This document shows positions 45,856 to 57,369 of a stretch of 64,000 nt of DNA, piece by piece (the first letter of the stretch is position 1; every line of letters begins with the position of its first letter). The notes under the pieces are model-generated. The model was given only the letters and a program-made list of their open reading frames with translations. It was not told where the DNA came from and did not search any database. The translations under genes and the position numbers were made by a program. The DNA is from Monosporascus cannonballus (Eukaryota; Ascomycota; Sordariomycetes; Xylariales): contig QJNS01000237.1 in assembly GCA_004154925.1 (NCBI GenBank), positions 1 through 64,000 on the forward strand. Reading direction: 5' to 3'.

Positions 45856-46735
45856 ATGGACTTCGCGCCCTACCAGTCGTCCCCACCGGAGCACAGCCGT
45901 CCCTTCTCGCCGCCTTCCGCCGCGAACTCCCCGCGCGCCTCGCTCGACCGCCGGCCATACTCGCCTGCGCAATACTACCAACACCAACAGCAGCGCGGCT
46001 TCGCATCCCCGCCGCCCCTTCAGCACCCCCAGCCCCAGCGCTCGTGGCATTCCAGCAGCCTTGCCCCGGGCGGCTATCACTCTCCCGCTCCCGCTGCCGC
46101 CGTCGAGGGTGGGGGCGCGGGCGCGGGCTACGGCTATTACCGCGACGGTGTCAGCGAGTTCGATACGAGTCTCGGCATACGGCTCGACTACGAGGCCTGC
46201 CTCGCCTATCTCGCGTTTCCGCCCCTCGGCGCCATCCTGCTTTTGATATTAGAGCGGAATAGCGATTTCGTGAGGTGAGTCTGTGGTTGGTTGCGGCCGT
46301 CTAGCGGGGTCGCCCGGGTCAGTTCTGTTCTTGTCGTTCATCGACGAGCTGGGGGTCGTATATATGCCCTGGCTAGGCTACGGATCATGCCCCTGGTGAG
46401 CCACGTCGGGCGAGATTCGCGGCTAACCCGAGGCGTGCGCCAGGTTTCATGCGTGGCAGTCGAGTCTCCTCTTCACTGCATTATTCATCGTGCACCTTAT
46501 CTTCTCCGGGTCCACCTTCCTCAGCTGGGTCCTCTTCATTGCCGATCTATGTCTGATGGTGTGGTTGGCGATGAGGGCTTACAGGGACGCCGACACGCTC
46601 GATAGGTGAGTGCTCTGGTATCCCACGTACATGGCTCCAAGGCCGCTGCATGCATTAATCAAGTGCTGACCTTTCTGCAGATTTGAGGTTCCCGTTTTTG
46701 GTCAGATAGCTAGTCGGTTTCTGGACGATGAGTAA
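45856..46735 (+). CDS. Tic20-like/DUF4870-type membrane protein
   Basis: Three exons: 45856-46274, 46444-46605 and 46681-46735, encoding 211 aa. Introns of 169 and 75 bp have GTGAGT donors and CAG acceptors. Residues 1 to about 100 are Pro/Ser/Gln-rich and disordered. Three hydrophobic helices follow at about 115-133, 144-163 and 165-184. The text NSDFVRFHAWQSSLLFT, between the first two, is the hallmark of the DUF4870/Tic20-like family. Function in fungi is unknown to me; the chloroplast import role of plant Tic20 does not apply here. The short conserved C terminus (VPVFGQIASRFLDDE) faces the soluble phase. Confidence 0.88.
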
Positions 46736-46989
46736 GGCCGACATTGTCTCTGAATGGCTGGTGTCAAGCGGGTGTCAGGTTACTTCGCTGTATTATGTTT
46801 GGTCGTTTTCTGATATAATTATACCCCCAGTGCCTAGCTCGGGCCGGAATCCCAATGCCAAATGTTATAGAAGACCGCTACTTGTTTACGCTTTATCTTG
46901 ACATCATCAGTGTTCCACGCAAATTCTGACCCTATAGCTTAGCTATCGAGCTCCGGCCCCATTTTCGAAATGTGGCTATGCCCGTTGCC
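46736..46989. other. 3' flank of Tic20-like gene
   Basis: Normal-composition DNA up to an abrupt change to AT-rich sequence at about 46,990-47,020. Confidence 0.4.
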
Positions 46990-47043
46990 CAGCCGCGACT
47001 AGAGCTTTCGATTATAAAAGTAATTTTAAGGGCTTAATATGTT

Positions 47044-47155
47044 GAAAAATAAATCCGAAAAAATAAATCCTAAAAAATAAATCCTAAAAAATAAATCCTA
47101 AAAAATAAATCCTAAAAAATAAATCCTAAAAAATAAATCCTAAAAAATAAATCCA
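47044..47155. repeat. tandem array of a 14-bp unit
   Basis: Eight consecutive copies of aaaaaataaatcct with minor variation at both ends. Confidence 0.95.
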
Positions 47156-47292
47156 AAACTAATTAAACTGTAAAAATAAAGCGTTAATATTAAAATATAA
47201 TTCTTGATTACTCATTTTTTTAGTTAGTTTATAAAAAAAATTTAAAATATTTCTTTATAAATTGCTTAATATATATTAAACAAGTTTATTAA

Positions 47293-47322
47293 ATATATAT
47301 ATATATATATGTGTGTGTGTGT
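47293..47322. repeat. AT/GT dinucleotide microsatellite
   Basis: A run of AT repeats passing directly into GT repeats. Confidence 0.9.
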
Positions 47323-47529
47323 ATAGTATAAGTTTTCTATTTAATAAACGATATTAGCATTGTAATTATAAAAATTGAAAAATATTTTATTTAAAGTATA
47401 ATATTAATTATATGTTATAAAACAATTCTAGTGAGTTATATAAGTTTGTACCTCAAATAAACTTATAGGTTTTTTTGTTTTTAGCTTTTTTCAATAATAA
47501 AATCAATGCAATTTAATATAATATAATAA

Positions 47530-47770
47530 CTTAACTGAAATTCATGAAATTCGTTTTCGTTATATATATTTATAGCTTTTTTATAAATACGCGGATTATA
47601 TTTAGATTTATTATAAACGTTATACTTTCGATATTTCGTTTTAACTTCTTTAAGAATTATTTTTAATTAGTATAAATCATACTTTGTAAAATTATCTATT
47701 TTCTAGCTAATAAGCCTCTTCTTTTATATAATAAACATGGTTTTTTTTAAAAAAAGATTTATTCTTAATT
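47530..47770 (+). repeat. imperfect direct repeat, copy 1
   Basis: Parallels 47895-48135. Shared text includes tttataaatacgcg, attatat, atttttaatta and tatataataa in the same order and similar spacing. Confidence 0.55.
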
Positions 47771-47894
47771 TTTGGATATTTATTTAAAATATAACGTCTC
47801 GGACAAGCTCATTGAATAAACAAGCTCATCAGATGAATTTTAGCACCTTTTCATAACAAATTCAAATTAATTAACTATAACATATCAAAATAAC

Positions 47895-48135
47895 ATAAAT
47901 TAATCGGATTCTTTTTGGTTAAATGTATTTATAACTTTTTCATAAATACGCGCATTATATCTCAGCTTATCGTATATATTATATTTTCGTTTTTTCATTT
48001 TAATTTTTTTACAATCATTATTTTTAATTATTATTAATTGCATTTTTTTATTAATACTTTTTTTCTCGACCAAAAAAATTTACCCCTTTTATATAATAAG
48101 TATTTCTCCTTTTTGAAGCCGTTTATTTTTAATCC
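47895..48135 (+). repeat. imperfect direct repeat, copy 2
   Basis: Second copy, offset by about 365 bp from 47530-47770, with many differences of transition type. Confidence 0.55.
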
Positions 48136-48330
48136 TTCGACGTTTATTAAAGACATAGTTCGTTTTGCGTAAATAATTATTTTCTTTTTTTTAAAAAATA
48201 TTTTTATATAATAGCATTAATGTATTTTTCGTTAAAAAATTAACTGATTTAATTATTATTGTCGATACGTTACTTTGGTAATTTTTTGAATTTTTTTGTA
48301 AATAATATTTTCGTTTTGTTATTTTGCGAA

Positions 48331-49216
48331 TATTCTTAGAGGTTTTCGCGAGGAGGGAAAGAACGGAACCGGCATTGCGGACCTTATCGTCACGAAGAGC
48401 GCGGTTGGGAAGGCTTGAGCATAGAGTGGATCACCCTAACTTAGCCAAGCCCCAGGGCTGCATACAGTTAAGGTGGGGCACACAAGCCACTATACCTAGC
48501 TCCCTATCGACCCTTCCTGAGACCGTCGCGCTTAGTCTTTCCTTTCCCCCCGTTCTTCTGGTTGTTATACTTCTTTTTATTTATTATCACCTGTCCCTAG
48601 AACCCAGGTAGCTCGTGACGCTAGGAGACGAGAGTTCTTTTCGACATATTTGGGCATTCTGGTCGCCAGCGGGTACCCACCTGTGTGAAGGGATAGAATG
48701 CGATCCGTATCCCTCATACACTGTCAACTGGAAGCTATGTTCAAAAAAAATATTTGATCTCTCAAACCCCTGAGACTGTTGGGAACATATTAACAGGAAC
48801 GTTCGACAACCTCACGCCTTCCTTGTCTTCAGTCCGATCAAAAGCGGTCTAAAGTTCAGCTGGGACGCCTCTGCAATTTTAGTAGAATGTGGCGTGAAAA
48901 GTTCAGTCTTCCTATAGGCTGTGAAAGTGTTTCCCATGTGGTCTTCTCCCACATGAGCATTGATCTGTTTTGATTCCTTGGGCTCAACTGAAGCCTTGAC
49001 CTTCATGTGGACTTCGCCCATTTCTCCTCGCCATACTCTCTTCTGAAGTCCAATCTGGACTTTGCTCTTCTGCCGCGGTGCTCCAGTTTCCAGCACTTCA
49101 TCGCACGGTATTTGGAATTGTACTGGAGAACTATCGCTGTGAAATCGCGGGCTTCAGTCATCCTATCACTACAAGGCAATGATAGAAGACGGGTTGTATT
49201 GTGAACAGCCGTCAAA
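48331..49216. other. intergenic, no gene recognised
   Basis: Normal composition. Two open frames (48324-48611 plus, 48812-49096 minus) have no recognisable domain. The last part is upstream of the four-TM gene. Confidence 0.45.
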
Positions 49217-50048
49217 ATGGACCGAAACCTACATCAGCCATATGCCGCGCCCTCTTCAACTGTTGCAAACCGTCGAGGATGGCATGTTACCAAGATTGTC
49301 TTTCACTGCCTCTCTATTGTCTTCTGCATCGTTGTCCTGGGTATATCTATCTCTCTTTATCTGAACTACCCGGCTGCGATCTTCATACTGGTTTGGACCA
49401 TTCCACAAGTTGTTGTTGCCCTATGTTGGGCCATCGCTGAGCTCATCACGATATGCGCCCGGACAGGCCAACGAGGAATCCATCCAGGCGCCCACGTGGC
49501 TCTGCACCTTCTCTTATGGTTGGGGTTCGGCGTCTCAGTCGTTTTTAGCGGGTGGATCCTCACTTCTGTGATGATATACGCCGACTACTACGACTATGAT
49601 TACGATGACTACTATGGTCCCTACGATTCTTCTACATACGCAGGCTCAATACAAGCATTGGTGGCCTTTCTCTCATCGCTAACGTGAATCTCGACTCCGT
49701 CTTCAATGTTGCAGGCAGATGCTAACGTTAAATAGTATCACACACTTCGTACTATTTGTCGGCGCCTGCGTCGAGACTGCACGTCGTAATAGGTCGAGCC
49801 CACCGGTCGTCATGGTGCCGGCGCCGGTCTACTATCAACAACCTCCGCAACATGGCTTTGCAATGCAACAGTACCCAGCCCCTGCTGGATATCTAACCCA
49901 ACCTCCAACCGCCCACATTTCTGGGCAGTACGAGCAGGCGAAAGAGCCACCACACTATGTCTCCGGTTCTAGCACAGGGCACAGATCTCAGCCATCGGTA
50001 TCACCACAAATTCAAGATGGACTCCACCCAGCCTCACCTCGTTATTGA
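49217..50048 (+). CDS. four-transmembrane protein with Pro/Gln-rich tail
   Basis: Two exons: 49217-49683 and 49736-50048, encoding 259 aa. The 52-bp intron has donor GTGAAT, branch GCTAACG and acceptor ATAG. Four hydrophobic segments lie at about 26-49, 54-78, 93-117 and 145-167, with an acidic Tyr/Asp-rich loop (YDYDYDDYYGPYD, about 125-137) between the third and fourth. The C-terminal 90 residues are rich in Pro, Gln, Tyr and Ser and probably cytosolic. The layout resembles fungal MARVEL-like plasma-membrane proteins, but no motif secures this. Function unknown. Confidence 0.8.
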
Positions 50049-50244
50049 GAAGGGTATGAATTTGGGCTCGGGGAGAGAAGAAGTACATGTCGGAAGAACA
50101 CATGGTCTGGGTAAAGTGTAGTGCGCTCTGGGTCTTCAGATGCCCCAGGCTGTAGTTATACTGCACAGAGCAGATTCAGACTGGAGAATCCAATGTAATC
50201 CTTAAGCTAAGGCTATTACCTATTCGGACTTAATTTGTCCCAGT

Positions 50245-53200
50245 TTAACCCCTGACGCTATTGACATCATTATCCTCCCCACCATCTACGCTTTCCATTT
50301 GCTCATCCTCATCCTCGCCCTCATGTTCTTCCTGTCCTTCTTCTTCCCCTTCCTCCGCTCCAGACTCCGCCTCGCCATTCGGACTGGTGCTACCACCAGC
50401 AGCGGGGCCAACATCCAAGCTTCTGCGTATCAGATTCGGAAACATGAGCTGGTGCGCCTCGTCCTCGTCTAGCAGGTCCTCGGGCGGGACGTCGCTGAGA
50501 TCGCTCTCGTCGTCCGCGGAGTCGTGCACGCTTCTTCCGGGCGGAGAGCTTAGTTCCGCCTCTCCCCCATCCAGCTCGTCGCCTTCGTCTTTCATCTGCA
50601 CGTCCCCGTTTTCGTCGTCGGCACCTTCACTACCGGCATCCGCGTCGTCTTCCTTGGCGTACTCGTCGCCGTCTTCCGCGGCCGGTGTCTTGCCGCTAGA
50701 CACCGAGCTGCGACTCCGCGACTTAGTGGCGGCAGTTGCGGACGGCTTCGCCGGGCCCTCCTGCGCGCGCGTCACGGCCTGCTCCGCTTTCCGGAGGATA
50801 TCAGCTCTCCTGATCCCTGTCTTGCGAGGCGGCCGCTGGGGGCCTTCGGCGCCTGCCGCAGCGGGCTTATCGGGCTTATCGGGACCGGCACCGGCGCCCA
50901 TGCCGCCCTCCGTGCTCGAGTTCTCGTGGGACTGAGGATTCAAGATGTTGCTGAAGGGATTCGGGGCCTTGGACTCGGATGCATTAAGCTGGCGTTCCTC
51001 GTCAAGCCGGCGGGCTCGCTCGCGCTCTTCGAGTAGTTCCGAGATCGGGGGACCCGGTAGCGACACCCCAATCTCGAAGTACATAACCGTGTAGCAGTCG
51101 CTGATCAGATCGTCGATGGAGGCAGCCTTCATGAGGCCAGCGTTGAGTTTCTTGAGCTCCACAGTCTCCTGCAGGGCGCTGAGGGCCGGGTGGTAGGACG
51201 CTGGGTCTGAAGCCCAGTCACTGATTCTAGCCGTGATAATGTCAAATTCCTCAGGGGTCGTCGCCTTGAACTCGTCCTCGATGACCGACCGAATCTGGTG
51301 CGTCTGGCGGACCAACCGCAGATACGCTAAGCAGCAGGACTGCCATAGGTCATTGAAATGATAAAAGTCGGCCCCCTTCTTGCGCAGACGTCGTAGCAGA
51401 AGCTCGAAGTTCGTCCTATCCTTCATAACAGTCAACAGCTTGACTACGAACCTGACATACCGCTCTGTGTACACATGGTGTCGACCTGGTCGTTCGGCAT
51501 CGCATTTCCAGACATTCATGACCATGGTTTTCGTGAGCATTGACTTGCTGAGGACTTGGAAAGCGGCCATTGCTTGAACGTTATCGGAATCTTCCGAGTT
51601 CTCATCGAACAGAATTCTTGCGTGACGCATAATGATGCGATGTTGCCAGTTAGACCTGTCCTTCTCCCGAAGGTGCGTTAGAATCTTAATGACATAGGGT
51701 TCCCAGTCTTCTGGTTCATTGATCTCGTAGTGCTCGCCCCCTTGAATGGCATACGGTTGACGCTGGAGTATGTCGGCGGCCTCCTGGGGCTGGAGGTCAC
51801 TACGCATGACGAGCTTGTGAATGACCGAGACAATCTTGTAGTGAGGCTCCAAGATTGGGTCCTGGCCGTGGCGTGGCTTCGGCAGTGCCGAGACGACTTT
51901 GACCGACTTCTCCAAGATAGAGATGACATCCTGCAAGGTGGGTCTAGTCCGTCGGCCTTGGTGGTCTAGGGTAGTGTACGGCTCCTGATACATCTTCCAG
52001 ACGCACTTTGCCAACATGTAAGGATTCCTAATATGTCATAAGTGACTTCACTCTTCGCGCAGAACAAGATAACTTACTTCCAGATCTTAGGCTTTACCGC
52101 CATGGCCTTCTTGAAAAGCCCAGCTGCAAACTTCCAAACCTTGTAGTCTTCCATCTGAGAAGAGAGAACTTTAGCATCGGCGCCCGTCTCGTGGATGACC
52201 CACTTCTTGTCGGCGTGTTGGAACGGCTCCATCGCAAAAGGTTCCCGGCTGGAGGCGTACATTCGCATACCGAACTCATGATACAGCTCGTGAAGGGTGT
52301 CGGGGCTCTCGCCTACGATGTCATGCGCGGTATTCCGAGAGTAGGACAGAGCTAGTGTGTAGCAGTGGATCGCACTGCGTTGGTACTTGACTAATTCAGC
52401 CCGCTCCTTGTTCATCTTGTCAGCGGTCCAGAGGACGGATTCATCGAGTTCATAATCGAAGCACTCAGCGAGCCTGAGCCAAGCATCCCATTGGTCGGGC
52501 GTGAATTGCAGTTGTTGGCGAAGGAACGTAGCACCGATGCGGAGATCATCGGTAGCACCTGGGGTTTGCCTCCTATTAAGGTCGACCCCTTTGAACTTAC
52601 TGAATGCAATCATGCCCAACAAGAAAAACCATTGGTGTTTGGCCAAGGCGCCGTCTGGGGTATTGACGGTAACAGCATCAACAGTGACGTTGCCCCTGAG
52701 AGCCTGGTGCAGCCGCAGGGGTTGGATTGGTTGTTGTAGCATCGAGGTGAAGTTGCGTAGGTTATGGATGAGTTGTTGGTTGGATTTGGTTTGCCCAATA
52801 GCCTGTTGCATATGTTCGATGGTCGCTTTCAAGTCTGATTTGAGCAGGTCTTTCATGGGCATACGGTTCGCTAGGACCGCCACCTTCTCGACTAGGCTCA
52901 TCGTGTTGCGCCTCTCAAGCTTCTCAGGGGGGCAGCCGTGTTCCTGGAGTTCCCACGTGCCAACTCCGAGCTTGAGGCCATAGAGATCGTAGAGGACCTG
53001 GCCGAGATAGTCCTCCCAGTTATCAATCATATGTTGTTTCAGCAATTCGTTTCTCATCATCTTGAGGAAGATTTTGTTCGAGGCCTTGCAGTATTTCCGG
53101 AGACCGAGCACCTGATGAACCGCCGCCAGGTAATCAGCAAGGTCATTCTCTGGGGTGGGGAATCCGTCCTTGTTCTGTGCGATGCCTGCCTTCAGCATCG

Positions 53201-56171
53201 TGTAGATTAAGGACCAGTTCCTGACCTGCATCTCTCGGAGTTTGTTCAGGTACGTTTGGAAAGCGGCAGCATCCGTAGACTGCTGCATCATGCCGACCCG
53301 GACCTCATCCTCGTACACGCAGCACACCTGGAGGATACAGCTGAGCTTGATCAGGGCGGAAATACTGGACTTCAAATGGTCGTCATCTATAATATCGAAA
53401 GCGCTGGGATTATTCAGCGCTATCGTGAGGGAATCGATTAGTAGGTCATCTAGGAACTTGAGCATCTTCATGAATAATGGGCGACGCGCCTCCAGAGAAC
53501 TGTTTAGGAAAGCATCTTTTTCCAAATCACCAACGACCATCTCGATGCTCTTCAATTGGCACGAGAATTGTTTTGTAGCATACTTGATCGTATTGTACGC
53601 ATCGCCCAGACGTGTCCAGAGGAAGAGTCGTAACTCGGTGCTGGCACCCAACAAGAACTTCCAGAGATCACGTAGACCTTGGTTCGCCGTTTCGGATATT
53701 GGTAGAGTACGCCCTTCTGCTGCCGCCGATTCCGGAGGGCCATTCTGATCGCGCGCCGGAACATTATGGTCAGGAGCCTGAACCGCGACCGTGTACACGG
53801 TTGATGGATTCAACACGGGCTCGAGGCTGTCGATGACCGTGATAGGATCCTTCAGGTCATCTTGGAAAATGCCCAAGAAGAAATCCATGGTCGTGAGTTT
53901 GGATATCTCTCTTTCGGCTGCGTGGGCCGAGACCTCTGGCATGACGGCGTTATTTGGAAGCTGAACCTCTACGGCCTCCCGGTTTTCGACGAGGGCATCA
54001 CGTAGGCTCTTCCAGCATTGAAGGACGTGGTCCCTTGATACGCCCTCGGTCAGAGTCACCACGAAGACAGCAGACCACAGAAATCGATCCGACAGCGACC
54101 GATCAGAACCCGCAGGCCGGTCCCTGCTCATCCGGGCAGCAAATGCAAACCAACGTCCGAGCCTGCCTTTCGTTTCCACGCGAATAGCGAAATCTACGGC
54201 ACTGTTCGGGTTCGTGATCCGCTCATAGACGTCCATATGCAACTCGAAGAGCATCTGGACCATCTCGTCGATGACAGAGAGTGGTATCGGCCCGTCACCG
54301 CCTAGTGACTTGGATTGCTCGAGTTCGTATTGCATGCGGTTGAAGATGTCCTCATCGTTACGGCTGATGACTTGTACCACCGCAGTCTTCATCGCGTCAG
54401 ACCACTTATTCGTCAGATAGCTTGCGCAGACGTGCTTCACCCATTCAAACGCGACATCCTGGATTCCGAGACAGTCGTCGTTGATGGACTGAGCAAAGGC
54501 CCTGAGACCCTTTGCTTCGTCTAACGGCGGCGTCTCGGTCTTATTCTGGGAGCCTGGCTTAGAGTCTTCGAGAAAAGACGAGAAGCCGATAGACGATGCC
54601 TCCTTTTTGTTCAAGAATAGCTTCGTGCTCTCCTCGTCGTATTTAAGGAGAGAGTCCCGTAGATCCGTCATAAGGGGCTGGGTCACCTTCGCCACGCGGC
54701 TCTCGGCCGCACACGAGTCGACCACCTCAGCGAGACGATCGAGGGTGTCACGGTCGGTGACTCCCAGATTCTCTATTATATTGCGAGTCATCTGGAACAG
54801 ATTCTGATCGGCAGCTTGGAAGGGTTGCAGTTGAGCGGCCAACAGGGCATTGCTGTCAAGGGCTCCTCCGGCTGCCGTTTCCCTTCGCCGTGTCCTTTTG
54901 CTCCTCTTCTGATCGGCAGCTTCCTCTTCCCCGGCATCGGGGAGTCCTGCAACAGATTGCGAGCGTTTCCTCGACAGCACAGAAGCGCTGCGTTCGGTAC
55001 GTGGGTTCTCGGATGGACTAGCAGCATCGGCTTGTGTTTCCTTGGGAGACTCTTTTTGATCTTCCTTGGTGGATGGTAGCGCGACCTCAGTTTCCGTCTC
55101 GGTTGGCGATGCTGTCCTAGTCTGCGGTTCTTCATCCCCCCGCGGCTTTGGTCGCTGGGCCAGCATTTGCACCTCCTCCCGCTGTTCAGGCTCCGGCATG
55201 TTAGGGATCTCGATGGTAATGGCATCTCCGGAAAGACCATGAAGCGCCTCGAACTGTATGATGGCCAGGCCCAAGTCGGCCCACGACGCAGTGGGAACCT
55301 GGAGGACGAACTTCGGCTTGGGTTGGTCAACAGAACGTGGTGTGATCTTCGGGGGCACGAGCGACGACGTCGAATCCGGCAGAAAAGGGTAAGGGTCGAG
55401 ATATTTCTTCTTCAGAGGCTGGGGCATGGAGCGCTTGAGGAATGGTGTCATGATGGGATGGGATAAGGAAAGGCCATCGGAGAGGACGTCTAGTTGAGAC
55501 TTCAACTGCTCGCCCGCAAATCCTTCGGCGAGGGACGGGGGAAGCACCTCGTCGACGGCCGGATCGTCATCGAGTTCAATGGCGGCTTCGAGACAATACC
55601 GGCTGGTTCGCGCACTTTGCAGGAAGGCAGCAACACGGGCGGCCCTCCTCCAGAGTTCAGCATCGGATGGGTCATGATCGAGCGCGACACTAAACTCCTC
55701 GAGAGCCTTCCGGGCATGGTCAAGCACATCCTTGTCCCCGAACAGAGCGACGGCATCTTCTCCGCGGATCTTAGCCTGATGCCGGATGCAGTCGAGTATG
55801 AACTGGGCGTGATTCTTGTATGCTAGATATAGCGTCTGCGGCAAGCTGCTATCACTACCGTCAACGTCGGCGGGGGCAGCGTCGAGGGACTGGGCCAGGG
55901 AAATCTCAATAGGGAGATGAGGATGTTGTTCAAACTGGCGCTCAGCACGGTCGAAGTCGGTAGCGCTCTCGGGATACCGGAAGATATCCGACTGGAAAAG
56001 GGATTCGTATGCCTCGACAGCCTCTGCATAATGGGATGGACCCTGGGCGTGGAACTTGAGAGCCGTCTGGAAGCGTTTCAAAGCCTCATCGATATGAAGC
56101 TCGCGAGTGGTATCGATCTCCTCATCGACGCTCTCTTCGGGTTCAAGGTTGATAGCAGAGAAGGGCGGCAT
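50245..56171 (-). CDS. HIR3: histone transcription regulator Hir3 (HIR complex)
   Basis: Two exons: 56171-52078 and 52027-50245, encoding 1,958 aa. The 50-bp intron has donor GTAAGT and acceptor TTAG. The N terminus begins with MPPFSAINLEPEESVDEEID and a TPR-like stretch (HIDEALKRFQTALKFHAQGP; then HYAEAVEAYESLF). Pieces such as WKNPYMLAKCVWKMYQ, which spans the splice site, and LDRLAEVVDSCAAESR match the Hir3/CABIN1 family. The last 200 residues are highly acidic and Ser-rich (EEGEEEGQEEHEGEDEDEQ), suited to histone contact. Hir3 is the scaffold of the HIR H3-H4 chaperone complex that represses histone genes and deposits histones outside S phase. Length is typical. Confidence 0.93.
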
Positions 56172-57369
56172 CGTGAGGCTCTTCGAAAACTACATCCGAC
56201 GCATCTGGGTCGCAGCGCCAGCTAGGAGGCCGGTTAGGAGGAACAGCTGATGAATGCGCCGTGCAGATACGTCCGTAGTAATCGTAGTAGTGGGTGGGAT
56301 GACATGGGTTTAATATGTTGCTTGGTGTTTCCAGAAACCGTGTTAGGTAGCGCGAGATGCCTATGCAGAGAATGAACCTGGATGATATCAAATGTGTGGG
56401 ATCGAGGAAAGCTTCCAGCTGGAAAGCCGTATCTACGACGTGGAAGGTACCTGACGTTGTAATATTGGAGGTTTGCTCAAGTTACAGATCGCGACCGCGG
56501 ACAAACAAATGCACCCGAATGTAGCTCTCATTAATTACCCAGGCACGCGAGAATCCGGGGACTCCCTAGGGCAATTAACGCGACTTCTACATGCTACCTA
56601 GGTCATCTTAGGTGATATGAAGGTTGTCCCGAATTAGAAAGGTGCATACATGTATATGGACACTTTAATGCGTATAGTATAATCCATGCAAGTTTTCTAA
56701 GCAACTACCGACGGGAACTCCAGCTTTCACTTTTCAAGTAAGGTAGGTACCGGTACACTTTGTACCACCTACGGTACAACTTACGTCACTGAAGCAAACC
56801 TACCGGTATTTAACCCCATTCAATGCTAGTGGGCTCAAATAAGGTATCTATCTATCTAGATTGTAGTGTCCGCCATGCTAAGCGGCCCAAGCCACACCGG
56901 ATCTGGGATCGCTCCAAGCCTTCCTGGTCGCTCGTGGCTGGAAAAGCTCCCAACACAGCCCATCAGTAATTATCGACGTTGTTAGTCTTGGCTTCGTTTC
57001 TCAAGATTTCCCAGCAACAATCTCACCTCACAAGCAGATCCTTTTTCTTCGGTGAGCTGCCGAATACACTGTCAATTGCGGCAAGCTGCCCCCTTTGGAT
57101 TTTATAAGCTATAGTCCTGCTATCGATAGCATGCCGGCAGTTCTGATTGTGAATTTCCAACTCTCCTCCCCGCGTCTCTTATAAGTGTCTATAGCGACCT
57201 ACTCCTTTTCCGCCCTGGTAACCACCTGCCGAGTGTTGTTTCTATCTTTCCCCTATTCCCATCTTGTTCCTAGAACACTCGACTCGCCGTGTCCCGCCTT
57301 ACGCCTTATCCACCCCTGCATCGTCCATTCTTCTCCGCCGCGCCGCCTCGAGTGGTGTCTCCCGCCACA
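56172..57369. promoter_or_regulatory. shared divergent upstream region of HIR3 and the ChAPs gene
   Basis: 1.2 kb with no gene recognised. Contains GGTAGGTACCGGTAC and TACCTACGG-type motifs (56,741-56,815) and a pyrimidine-rich leader before 57,370. Confidence 0.45.

Larger units (their letters stand above)
46990..48330. mobile_element. AT-rich RIP-like island, element unknown
   Basis: About 1.3 kb of very AT-rich DNA with sharp borders inside gene-dense sequence. It holds a 14-bp tandem array, an AT/GT microsatellite, and two imperfect direct repeats. No coding frame survives, and the element class cannot be named. Confidence 0.55.

Noticed and set aside
48812..49096. 94-codon minus-strand frame
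   Set aside because: Hydrophilic sequence without domain or signal peptide, and no supporting splice or family evidence.
50261..50935. 224-codon plus-strand Ser-rich frame opposite HIR3
   Set aside because: It is the complement of the acidic/Ser-rich HIR3 tail; poly-Ser arises from GAG/GAC codons read in reverse.
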